Source: Rhodococcus sp. G-MC3 (GTDB taxonomy: Bacteria; Actinomycetota; Actinomycetes; Mycobacteriales; Mycobacteriaceae). Taken from it: 42,524 bases of DNA. The notes under the pieces were generated by a model. That model was not told the origin of the DNA and ran no database searches. It worked only from the letters and a program-made list of their open reading frames with translations. The position numbers and the translations under genes are program-made. Position 1 is the first letter of the stretch, and every line of letters starts with the position of its first letter. This document shows, piece by piece, positions 17,928 to 26,077 of the stretch. The stretch covers positions 1 to 42,524 of the forward strand of contig NZ_JASISW010000032.1 of NCBI RefSeq assembly GCF_030063335.1, given 5' to 3'.

Positions 17928-18590
17928 ATGCCACAATCACGGGGCCCGGACCAGAATGCGACACAGTCTGATCCAGCAGCAACTCTGCCCTATTCCTCCC
18001 GCTCCGACGAAGTAGCAGTGATCGCGGTCGTCCTCCAGGAGCGAGCCGGCCGCGACACCGCCCAGTGGGACCAGATGACAGCCGCACTGGCACCGGACGC
18101 GCACGTGAGCCTGAGCTGGTTCACCGGCACCGGACACGACTTCATCGACGCGTCGAAAGAGATGTACGACCGAGGTAGTCGCGGATTCCACATGATCGGG
18201 GCGCCCAGCGTCGAGATCGTCGGCACCAGAGCCCTGGCGCACGAAGGGGTCACCGTGTACGCACGCGGAACCCTCACAGGTGTCGAATTGGACATCGCTT
18301 CGCACGGTCGCCTGTACCAACGGCTCGTCAAAGCTGACGGGCGTTGGCGCATCACTGACTTGTCCATGCTGTATTACAAGGACGTCGTCTCCCCGGTGAA
18401 CCCGGGAGCGAACATCGCTGCGCTTGCGGACGTCGACTTCCCGGTCGACCGCCCGTACAAATACCTCGCCGCACTCCTACGCGAAGCCGGCTACACCATC
18501 GGCCCCGACCTACCCGGCCCGGACCGCCCCCAACTCACCGCTCGATACCTCGCGGCCCATGACATTTGGCTCCATCGAATCCAGGGATAG
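17928..18590 (+). CDS. SnoaL-like NTF2-fold protein
   Basis: 220 residues, 10 bp after the amidohydrolase. The central part has the SnoaL-like pattern: WDQMTAALAPDAHVSLSWFT, a variable loop, HMIGAPSVEIVGTRALAHEG, ASHGRLYQRLVKADGRWRIT and DLSMLYYKDVVSPVNPG. Unlike the other NTF2-like gene in the run it has a C-terminal extension of about 60 residues with AALLREAGYTIGPDLPGP. Related proteins act as cyclases, dehydratases or small subunits. The role here is unknown. Confidence 0.7.
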   Translation: MPQSRGPDQNATQSDPAATLPYSSRSDEVAVIAVVLQERAGRDTAQWDQMTAALAPDAHVSLSWFTGTGHDFIDASKEMYDRGSRGFHMIGAPSVEIVGTRALAHEGVTVYARGTLTGVELDIASHGRLYQRLVKADGRWRITDLSMLYYKDVVSPVNPGANIAALADVDFPVDRPYKYLAALLREAGYTIGPDLPGPDRPQLTARYLAAHDIWLHRIQG

Positions 18591-18596
18591 GACCCC

Positions 18597-19856
18597 ATGA
18601 CCACCCACCCGCGATTACCCCTGCCCGCGTACATCAGTGTCGCAGTACTGGCCTTCATTGCAGTCTCCGCCGACGGCTACGACCTCGCGATATTCGGAGC
18701 CGCAATACCCGACCTGCTGGCCTACCCCACCTGGGATCTCACTCCCGCCCGCGTCGGAGTGATCGCCAGCACCGCCATCATCGGCATGTGCATCGGCTCG
18801 ATCACAGCCGGACTACTCGCAGATCGGTACGGCGCACGCCGTCTCTTCCTCGCCTGCGTCACATGGTTCTCCGTTGCCATGATCCTGTGCGCCGCCGCAC
18901 CGACCGCTGAACTGCTGGGCGTTGCGCGCTTTGTCGCCGGAATTGGCCTGGGAGGGCTCGGCCCGGCGGCCATCGCACTGACGATGAGCGTCGCACCAGA
19001 ACATAGGCGCAACTTCATCAACGGTGTGATGCTCACCGGCTTGCCGATCGGAAGCATTGTTGCAGCGTTGAGTGCTCTGGCCTTTCTCGAAGGCGGTGGA
19101 TGGCGTGCTGTGTTCCTCATCGGCGGCGTCATACCGTTGTTCACCGTCGTCCCGCTTGGAGTTATGAAGCTACGACAGTGGGCTCCCGACGGGGCACAGT
19201 CGGCGTCCGCATCGACCACACCGAGCACACGCGCATCGCTGCGGGCCCTGGTCGCAGGCGGCGGTGCGCGCGCCCTGGTCGCGTTTATCGTCGTCACCGC
19301 CTGTTGCCAGTTGCTGTCCTACGGCCTGCTCACCTGGCTCCCGCAGATCATGAAATCGTCGGGATATTCACTCGGCTCGTCGCTGGCGTTCCTGATCATC
19401 TTCAGCATCGGCGCCATGGCCGGGAGCACGACAGGATCCTGGATCGCCGACAAAGTCGGCGGCCGGGCAGTCGTCATCATCGGGTTCGCCATCGGTGCAG
19501 CCGCGATCTTCGGACTCTCGGTCCAGCTCCCCCAGCCACTCTTGTATGCGGCGCTGTTCTTCGCCGGAGCCGGATCAGTCGGCGTCCAACCAGTCGTATA
19601 CGGTTTCGCCGCAACGTATTTCCCAGCCGAAGCACGTGGGAGCGCGCTCGGATTGATTGCAGGGCTGGGCCGTATCGGCGGCATCTTCGGCCCCATCCTC
19701 GGCGGCCTCCTCGCTGGACTGCCCGCCCTGACGAACTTCTCGGTCTTCGCCACAATCGCGCTGCTAGCGTCCCTGCTGAGCTGGGCGGTCCTGACTGGCA
19801 CACCGGATCGCGTGAGCCGCCCGGTGCACTCCGACAACGTCGCCGCCGAGCTGTAA
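18597..19856 (+). CDS. MFS transporter, AAHS aromatic acid symporter type
   Basis: A 419-residue inner-membrane protein beginning 6 bp after the SnoaL-like gene. The first helix contains the acidic ADGYDLAIFGAAIPDLLA motif of AAHS symporters, and the helix 2-3 loop is LLADRYGARRLFLACV. Helix 4 reads VARFVAGIGLGGLGPAAIAL and the 8-9 loop SWIADKVGGRAVVII. It probably imports the aromatic acid substrate of this cluster with protons. It is distinct from the AAHS gene at 2.7-4.1 kb, and its position inside the run ties it to the pathway. Confidence 0.87.
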   Translation: MTTHPRLPLPAYISVAVLAFIAVSADGYDLAIFGAAIPDLLAYPTWDLTPARVGVIASTAIIGMCIGSITAGLLADRYGARRLFLACVTWFSVAMILCAAAPTAELLGVARFVAGIGLGGLGPAAIALTMSVAPEHRRNFINGVMLTGLPIGSIVAALSALAFLEGGGWRAVFLIGGVIPLFTVVPLGVMKLRQWAPDGAQSASASTTPSTRASLRALVAGGGARALVAFIVVTACCQLLSYGLLTWLPQIMKSSGYSLGSSLAFLIIFSIGAMAGSTTGSWIADKVGGRAVVIIGFAIGAAAIFGLSVQLPQPLLYAALFFAGAGSVGVQPVVYGFAATYFPAEARGSALGLIAGLGRIGGIFGPILGGLLAGLPALTNFSVFATIALLASLLSWAVLTGTPDRVSRPVHSDNVAAEL

Positions 19857-19975
19857 ACACGCACCCCACGCTTGATCTCGCAATGCAGATCCGGACGCAC
19901 CCGGCGGTTACTACGCCCCGGGAACGACGTCCGACGAACGCACCGAGCCCAGGACACATCACAAGGAAGACGAAC

Positions 19976-20833
19976 ATGAGAATCGCCAACATCGACGAAC
20001 GGCTCACCCTCGCAGTCGGCAGCGGGTACGTGGACGTAGCCACAGCGAGCGACGGAAAATTCGGACCCGATCCGCAAGCAATCTACGACGACTGGGCTGC
20101 TTTCGTGGACTGGGCCGCCCACCTCGACATCGACGCCCAGTCGGTGAACGAAGTTGATGTCGACACTCGCTGGGGTCCCCCGGTCCCCCGGCCCCGACAG
20201 GTCTTCGCCATCGGGTTGAACTACCACGACCACGCCGCGGAGTCAGGTCTCGCCAGCCCCACCGTCCCGCCGGTCTTCACCAAGTTTCCTTCCAGTCTGA
20301 CCGGCCACAACCAGTCAGTCGTATTGCCCGCCGACACCGTGGACTGGGAAGTCGAACTGGTCGCAGTGATCGGTACGCGCTGCGACTTCGTGTCCGAGGC
20401 GGACGCGTGGGACCACATCGCCGGCGTGACCGTAGGACAGGACCTTTCCGAGCGTCAGCTGCAGCTCACTGGACCTGCTCCCCAGTTCTCGCTCGGCAAG
20501 TCCTTCCGCGGTTTCGCCCCCACCGGCCCCGAACTGGTCACAGTCGACGAGTTACCCAACCGAGACGATCTCGAGATCGGCTGCGCCCTGAGCGAGACCG
20601 AAGTGCTACAACGGGGACGCACCTCCAACCTGATATTCACCATCCCCCAGCTGATTGCACACTTGTCTGTGGTATGCCCCCTGCTGCCCGGAGACCTCAT
20701 TTTCACCGGAACACCCGCCGGTGTGGGCGGCGCGCGTAACCCGAAGAAATTCCTCCGCCCCGGCGAGGTGCTTACCAGCTGGATCGAAGGGGTCGGCACC
20801 CTCCGCAACCCCATGATCGCCCAACAGAAGTGA
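19976..20833 (+). CDS. Fumarylacetoacetate hydrolase (FAH) family protein
   Basis: 285 residues from the ATG at 19976, preceded by AAGGAA. It has the FAH C-terminal domain: RQVFAIGLNYHDHAAESG (about 74-91), metal ligands Glu125 and Glu127 (DWEVELVAVIG) and Asp156 (TVGQDLSERQLQ), then GKSFRGFAPTGPELV and PLLPGDLIFTGTPAGVG. The family includes hydrolases of acylpyruvates and fumarylacetoacetate, hydratases and decarboxylases. In this cluster the natural role is the step after ring cleavage, C-C hydrolysis or tautomer/hydratase chemistry on the ring-fission product. A 119-bp gap separates it from the transporter and could hold an internal promoter. Confidence 0.85.
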   Translation: MRIANIDERLTLAVGSGYVDVATASDGKFGPDPQAIYDDWAAFVDWAAHLDIDAQSVNEVDVDTRWGPPVPRPRQVFAIGLNYHDHAAESGLASPTVPPVFTKFPSSLTGHNQSVVLPADTVDWEVELVAVIGTRCDFVSEADAWDHIAGVTVGQDLSERQLQLTGPAPQFSLGKSFRGFAPTGPELVTVDELPNRDDLEIGCALSETEVLQRGRTSNLIFTIPQLIAHLSVVCPLLPGDLIFTGTPAGVGGARNPKKFLRPGEVLTSWIEGVGTLRNPMIAQQK

Positions 20834-20873
20834 TCTCGACACCCGTCACCAACCGACCGGTTCAAGGACAGTG

Positions 20874-22862
20874 ATGAACGTTCAATCCACCTCGATCGAT
20901 AGTGTCCCAGAACAGGTCTGGACACCACGGTCATCCGAAACCGCCTCGACAAGAATCGCCGAGTTCGCAGACTTCGTCTCAGCACGGACCGGCGTCACCT
21001 ACCCGGAGTACCACGACCTGTGGTCGTTCTCTACACGCCATCTCGCCGAATTCTGGGCGGCGATATGGGACTACTTCGACATCATCGCCGACGACTACTA
21101 CACCGACGTCGTGACCGACACTGCCATGCCCGGAGCGAACTGGTTCCCCGGCGTACGCCTGAACTACGCCGAACACGCACTGCGCGACCGTTCTGCCACT
21201 GGACCTGCGCTGATATCCGTCAACGAGAGCGGTACCACCACCGAGACCACGTGGGAACAGCTACGAGGACAGGTGGCCGCCTTCGCGCACTGGCTTCGCC
21301 ATCAAGGCGTCACGGCAGGCGATCGCGTCGTCGGATACTTACCCAACTCCGTTCACGCCGTGGTGGCGTTCCTCGGCACCGCCAGCATCGGCGCCGTCTG
21401 GTCCGCATGTGGTCAGGACTACGGCGCGGCAGGCGCTACCTCTCGCTTCGCACAATTGGAACCGGTGGTCCTCGTCGCCGCAGACGGCTACCAGTGGAAC
21501 GGCCGCACGCACGACCGCCGCGACGAAGTGGCCGAACTCAGACGCAACCTGCCGAGCGTCCGCGCGGTGGTGACCGTGCCAGCCCTCGGCTTATCCCCCG
21601 GCGGAGCTGATTACGTTCCCTGGGACGAGGTGACGACCGGGACCGCGGAACTGACGTTCACACGAGTGGACTTCGACTCCCCACTGTGGGTTCTGTTCTC
21701 CTCAGGCACCACCGGCCGACCCAAAGGCATAGTGCACGGACACGGCGGCGTCACCCTCGACCACCACAAACTCCTCGGCCTCCACTACAACCTGCGCGCC
21801 GAAGACCGGTACTTCTGGTACACCACACCCAACTGGATGATGTGGAACATGGTGGTGTCCGGGCTGCTCGTCGGCGCCACCATTGTCCTCTACGACGGAA
21901 GCCCGACCCATCCCGGCCCACAGCGATTGTGGGACATCGCCGCCGAACATCGCGTCAGCGTTCTCGGCGTCAGCCCCGGCTACCTACTCACCAGCGCCAA
22001 AACGGGACTCGAACCTGGCCGCGACCACGACCTACGTGCACTGAAGGTCATCGGTTGCACCGGAGCGCCGCTAGCCGCCCAGTCCTACCAGTGGGTTCAC
22101 GACCACGTCGGCGACAGCATTCAGCTGGCGTCGACGAGCGGCGGCACCGACGTCGTCAGCGGTTTCGCCGGCAGCGCCCCGACCACAGCAGTCTGGGCCG
22201 GAGAGATCTCGGCGCCGCTGCTCGGGGTGGCATTGGCCGCATGGAACGACGACGGCGTCCCGGTCATCGACGAAGTCGGCGAACTCGTCATCACCGAGCC
22301 GATGCCGTCCATGCCGATCTACTTCTGGGATGACCCAGACGGCGCTCGCTACCACGACGCCTACTTCACTACTTACCCAGGAGTGTGGCGACACGGAGAC
22401 TGGATCACCGTCACCTCACATGGCAGCGTGGTCATCTCGGGACGCTCCGACTCCACCCTCAACCGTCACGGTGTCCGGCTCGGCAGCGCCGATGTCTACG
22501 ACGTCGTCGAGGACCTCCCCGAAATTCGCGAAGCCTTGGTCATCGGTGCGGAACTTTCAGACGGCAGCTACTGGATGCCGCTGTTTGTCATCCTCGAGCC
22601 CGGCAGCACCCTCGACGAGGTACTGCGTGGCCGCATCACCGCCGCGATCCGCACCCACGCCTCCCCTCGGCACGTTCCCGACGAGATCATCTCAGTCCCC
22701 GCAATCCCCCATACCCGTACCGGCAAGAAACTCGAAGTGCCTGTCAAACGCTTGCTTCAGGGGACTGCTTTGCACGAAATCGCCGGAACCGACACCATCG
22801 ACGACCCCGCCGCACTGCAGTACTTCACTCGCTTCGGTACAACTCGAAAGGCACACATCTGA
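20874..22862 (+). CDS. Acetoacetyl-CoA synthetase-like acyl-CoA ligase
   Basis: 662 residues from the ATG at 20874, with AAGGA five bases upstream. It has the ANL fold with the N-terminal pattern of acetoacetyl-CoA synthetase (NWFPGVRLNYAEHAL), the P-loop LFSSGTTGRPKGIVHGHGG at about 270-290, WYTTPNWMMWNM, the hinge SGRSDSTLNRHGVRLGS and the catalytic Lys near 618-619 (RTGKKLEVPVKR). It forms an adenylate of a carboxylic acid, then the CoA thioester. If the annotation is literal, it activates acetoacetate, which an FAH-type hydrolase could release; an altered specificity is equally possible. The downstream start overlaps its stop by one base. Confidence 0.82.
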   Translation: MNVQSTSIDSVPEQVWTPRSSETASTRIAEFADFVSARTGVTYPEYHDLWSFSTRHLAEFWAAIWDYFDIIADDYYTDVVTDTAMPGANWFPGVRLNYAEHALRDRSATGPALISVNESGTTTETTWEQLRGQVAAFAHWLRHQGVTAGDRVVGYLPNSVHAVVAFLGTASIGAVWSACGQDYGAAGATSRFAQLEPVVLVAADGYQWNGRTHDRRDEVAELRRNLPSVRAVVTVPALGLSPGGADYVPWDEVTTGTAELTFTRVDFDSPLWVLFSSGTTGRPKGIVHGHGGVTLDHHKLLGLHYNLRAEDRYFWYTTPNWMMWNMVVSGLLVGATIVLYDGSPTHPGPQRLWDIAAEHRVSVLGVSPGYLLTSAKTGLEPGRDHDLRALKVIGCTGAPLAAQSYQWVHDHVGDSIQLASTSGGTDVVSGFAGSAPTTAVWAGEISAPLLGVALAAWNDDGVPVIDEVGELVITEPMPSMPIYFWDDPDGARYHDAYFTTYPGVWRHGDWITVTSHGSVVISGRSDSTLNRHGVRLGSADVYDVVEDLPEIREALVIGAELSDGSYWMPLFVILEPGSTLDEVLRGRITAAIRTHASPRHVPDEIISVPAIPHTRTGKKLEVPVKRLLQGTALHEIAGTDTIDDPAALQYFTRFGTTRKAHI

Positions 22863-23857
22863 TGTGCACAGAAAGCCCGACCCGCGAGCCCGTCGCCCGC
22901 GCGGCACTGACCGACGTGCACGCACACTTCGTCACCGACCACTATGTGAGGGCCGCCAGCCACGCCGGCCATGCACATCCCGATGGAATGCCGGCGTGGC
23001 CGACCTGGAACGCCGAGGAGCATCTCGCTCTCATGGACTCGGCGAATATCACCCGATCCATTCTCTCGATCTCCTCGCCGGGAGTGCATTTCGGAGACAA
23101 TGCCACTGCCCGCGCGCTTGCGCGCGAAGTCAACGATTACGCCGCCGAACTCACCACCGCCCAACCGAACCGCTTCGGCCAGTTCGCCGCACTGCCACTT
23201 CCCGACGTCGACGGTGCGATCATCGAAGCAACCTACGCACTCGACGAACTCGGTGCGGACGGTGTGACCTTCCTGTCCAACGCCCACGGAATGTATCTCG
23301 GTAATCCTCGGCTGGAACCGCTGCTCGCAGAACTTGACCGCCGGCACGCGACTGTTTTCGTTCACCCGACCTCCCCACCGAACTGGGAAGCGGTTGCACT
23401 CGGGCGACCCAGGCCATTGATGGAGTTCCTCTTCGACACCGCCCGCACCGTCACCGGCCTAGTACTGTCGGACCACCTCGACCGCTTTCCTACGATCAAC
23501 TGGATCTTCACGCACGGCGGCGGCGTCATCCCTCTCCTTGCCGACCGCATCGAGCTCTTTCAAACCGCCTTCGCCGGTGGACAACCGGGCGATATTGCGA
23601 CGTTGTTGTCCAGGCTGGCGTATGACAGCGCCGGAACTCCCTTCCCCATCCAACTACCCACCCTGGCGCACATCGTGGGAACAAACCGAATTCTCTACGG
23701 CAGCGACTATTGCTTTACGCCCCCTGCTGCTGTGAAGGCGCAGATCGCCGCCATCGACATGGCACCAGCACCCTCGGACGAGGGAACATGGCGTCAGGTC
23801 ATGGCCGACAACTCAGAACGACTTCTACCCAGCCACGTCTACCGCGGATTGGGCTAG
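22862..23857 (+). CDS. Amidohydrolase-2 (ACMSD-like) family protein, probable decarboxylase or hydrolase
   Basis: 331 residues; its ATG overlaps the ligase stop (TGATG). It belongs to the ACMSD branch of the amidohydrolase superfamily: His20 and His22 (TDVHAHFVTDHYV), His168 (TVFVHPTSPPNWEA), His218 (INWIFTHGGGVIP) and Asp282 (RILYGSDYCF). Members decarboxylate aminocarboxymuconate semialdehyde, 5-carboxyvanillate or resorcylates, and some hydrolyse C-C or C-N bonds. It is a different subfamily from the imidazolonepropionase-like gene at 16.8 kb. Nonoxidative decarboxylation of an aromatic acid, or of a ring-fission product, is a plausible step here. Confidence 0.82.
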   Translation: MCTESPTREPVARAALTDVHAHFVTDHYVRAASHAGHAHPDGMPAWPTWNAEEHLALMDSANITRSILSISSPGVHFGDNATARALAREVNDYAAELTTAQPNRFGQFAALPLPDVDGAIIEATYALDELGADGVTFLSNAHGMYLGNPRLEPLLAELDRRHATVFVHPTSPPNWEAVALGRPRPLMEFLFDTARTVTGLVLSDHLDRFPTINWIFTHGGGVIPLLADRIELFQTAFAGGQPGDIATLLSRLAYDSAGTPFPIQLPTLAHIVGTNRILYGSDYCFTPPAAVKAQIAAIDMAPAPSDEGTWRQVMADNSERLLPSHVYRGLG

Positions 23858-23912
23858 CTCCAGCTTCGTAAACAGGCCCACCGGAGAGAACCAAGACAAG
23901 GAGTCACGCGAG

Positions 23913-24242
23913 GTGAACCAATCACACCGCGCTGCGCTGCCCCCACCACGTGTGAGCGAATGGGAATGGCAGCTCAACGGAGCTTGCCGATCGATGCCGA
24001 TCAGCATGTTCTACCCAGCCCGCGGCCTCAAAGGCTACGCACTGAAAAACGCGGAACGAAGTGCCAAACTCGTGTGTGCGCAATGCCCGGTAGTCGACAG
24101 GTGCCTCCAGCACGCGCTCCGAACCGGCGAGCCATACGGGATCTGGGGAGGTCAGACCGCCACCGAACGATCAAATCGCCGGACCACGTCATCACGACTG
24201 CGTTCGGCTCAGCCCCACTGTGTGAACCCAGCCTCGCGCTAG
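23913..24242 (+). CDS. WhiB-family iron-sulphur regulator
   Basis: 109 residues from a GTG with AAGGAG about nine bases upstream. It has the four WhiB cysteines, Cys25 (LNGACRS), Cys55 and Cys58 (VCAQCPV) and Cys64 (DRCLQHA), and the GIWGG turn at 76-80 followed by a basic C-terminal segment (RRTTSSRLRS). Such proteins bind a 4Fe-4S cluster and act with the principal sigma factor. WhiB proteins are confined to Actinobacteria and their phages. It lies 55 bp after the last catabolic gene on the same strand. Whether it is co-transcribed and senses redox state or the pathway is inference. Confidence 0.88.
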   Translation: MNQSHRAALPPPRVSEWEWQLNGACRSMPISMFYPARGLKGYALKNAERSAKLVCAQCPVVDRCLQHALRTGEPYGIWGGQTATERSNRRTTSSRLRSAQPHCVNPASR

Positions 24243-24334
24243 CCGGGCTGCACAGTTGCGCCCCCGGGCGCCACGTACCGGGGCAGAGGGACTTCCAGCA
24301 GATCGATGAGGTCGGGGTGTGAAGGTTGAGTTTA

Positions 24335-24520
24335 GTGACAACGCCCGAATACCGACAGATTGCGGATTTCAACGGTCGATGCCCGGGCTGCGATGGGATA
24401 TGTTCGGCAGAGACCGTCCGAAGAACCGTTTTCCAAGACGAGTACATCACCAACGACTACGCCGCCTGCACAACCTGCCCGTGGGAGGGTTCTGCTGACA
24501 TGACACGGCGCCGAAATTAG
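24335..24520 (+). CDS. Small zinc-ribbon-like protein
   Basis: About 61 residues from the GTG at 24335, with GAAGG upstream; a TTG at 24326 is possible. It has two cysteine pairs: CPGC in FNGRCPGCDGICS and CTTC in DYAACTTCPWEG, plus one more cysteine after the first pair. The spacing of about 27 residues between pairs suits a zinc ribbon. The sequence after the second pair is Arg-rich. It sits just after the WhiB gene and may be part of the same transcript. Function unknown. Confidence 0.5.
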   Translation: MTTPEYRQIADFNGRCPGCDGICSAETVRRTVFQDEYITNDYAACTTCPWEGSADMTRRRN

Positions 24521-24659
24521 CGGTCGAATTCCACGCTCGAGCGCTAATCAGCAATATCCAGGCTAGGTTTCGATGCCGATAGCTCGGTCATACGTCGGGT
24601 TGAGGTTCGTTGGCGCCCGATAACGGATTGGTACCTCAATCTGTCTGTTGCCCAGAAGA

Positions 24660-25790
24660 ATCGGTGTCAAAGTGGTTGATCGGTCTCGCTCGTGTGCTGT
24701 TCGAGCAGACCCAGGGTGCGGGCGAGGAGAGCGTCGATGCGGTCCTCGACATCATCGAGCAGGTCAGGGACTTCGGTCAGCAGTGTGCGCGATACGGCGG
24801 GCCGAATGCCGGCCTCGTAGTAGTCGGTATCGAGTAAGGCCGAATCATGCGCGGGCACAGGTTGTTTGGGGTCACGTGCGTCATTGATGCGGTCTCGTGG
24901 CCTCTGCCGAACGGGACTGCGGAGCGGCGCAACACCCCTGCGGCGTGCATCGGCGGGGAACGGCAGGTGTCCCCACCGATCGATCGGTACCGCCACCGGG
25001 CACGCCCGCTCCGGCCACCACAGTCACGTCCGGAAAAGTGTTGCCGCGCAGGTGATCGAGCACCAGTGTGGTCGAGGGATACCGGTCGGCGAACCGCAAC
25101 ACCGTGTCCCAGCGGGGCCACACCTCCGCCGGCCGGAAACCGGCAGGGCTGTCGGCGGTCAGCCGGAGTCGATGGCCACCGCCGATCCAGAGGCTGGCTT
25201 CTTCGTCGAACTCGATGTCGGTGCGGTCCAGGGCGGCGATCGCGTGGTACGACAGCCCTGCGGCCACCAGCATCAGTAGTACCGCGTCGCGGCGACCGAA
25301 CAACGCCTCGGTCGACCCTGCTGTCGGTAGGCCGGCTGCAGCCGCGGCGAACTGCCGAGCACGGCGGTGTCGGCGCTCTGCTCGGGCGGAGTCGAGGGCC
25401 AGGCGCAACGCGGTGGTTCGTCCGGGCGGCGGTTGGCCGGCGTCGAGGTGGGCGCAGTTGATCGCCGAGATCCGGCGGATCTGCACCCGATCGCCGGCGG
25501 GATTGTCACCCAGGAACTCCGCGAGCGTCACCGGCGACGCCGGTAGCGGAGTCATATCGGCGGCGGCACCAGTCGGTGAATTGCGCCCACTCATAGCGGT
25601 ACGACGTGTTCGACCCCGCCGCCGTGCGCCTCATCTGTAGGACGGTAGCGGGTGGGTCCGACATCGGTGGGTTCACACGGGGTCGCGAGTGTGCTTCACA
25701 CCGGCGGATATTTTTGACTGCTCACGGACCGCAGCCGAAAGCTCCGCGTCACGATTTCGTTGAACAGCATTTCCGCATCGTCAGGACATC
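24660..25790 (-). pseudogene. Recombinase-like pseudogene, copy 2
   Basis: The longest of three copies. Minus-strand frames give SYRYEWAQFTDWC near 25605, TPLPASPVTLAEFLGDNP, then AAGLSYHAIAALDRTDIEFD and GFRPAEVWPRWDTVLRFADR. The C-terminal piece has IDALLARTLGLLEQHTSETD. A one-base frameshift lies after the Trp-Cys pair at about 25570, and another near 25020. The 5' flank at about 25700-25790 is shared with copy 3. The SAM-like N-terminal pattern suggests a tyrosine recombinase, but I do not see the catalytic residues. Confidence 0.55.
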
Positions 25791-26077
25791 CGGACGCCAT
25801 GCTCGTCGAAAACGCCCAGGCACTTGGGCCACGGGGCCTGCACTCGCCGCGCGTGTCGCCGTCGGGGAAACAGGTGTTTGCTGTAATTACTCGGACAGTT
25901 TCGCGATTGCACTGGGCCCAACGCGGCAGCCACCTCTGGCGACTACGTCGCGTTTCGCATACGCCCCCGAACCGCATTTGATCGGTACCGCGACCTGGTT
26001 TCTCCCCCTCATTTCCACTTGATCGGTTTGTTTCCGGAAACGGTTGTGGCGCAGCATTTTCTGTTAATCTCCGTTTC

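Noticed and set aside
24256..24269. GCGCCC/GGGCGC dyad after the WhiB gene as a terminator
   Set aside because: The loop would be only two bases and no T-run follows; GC-rich dyads are common here.
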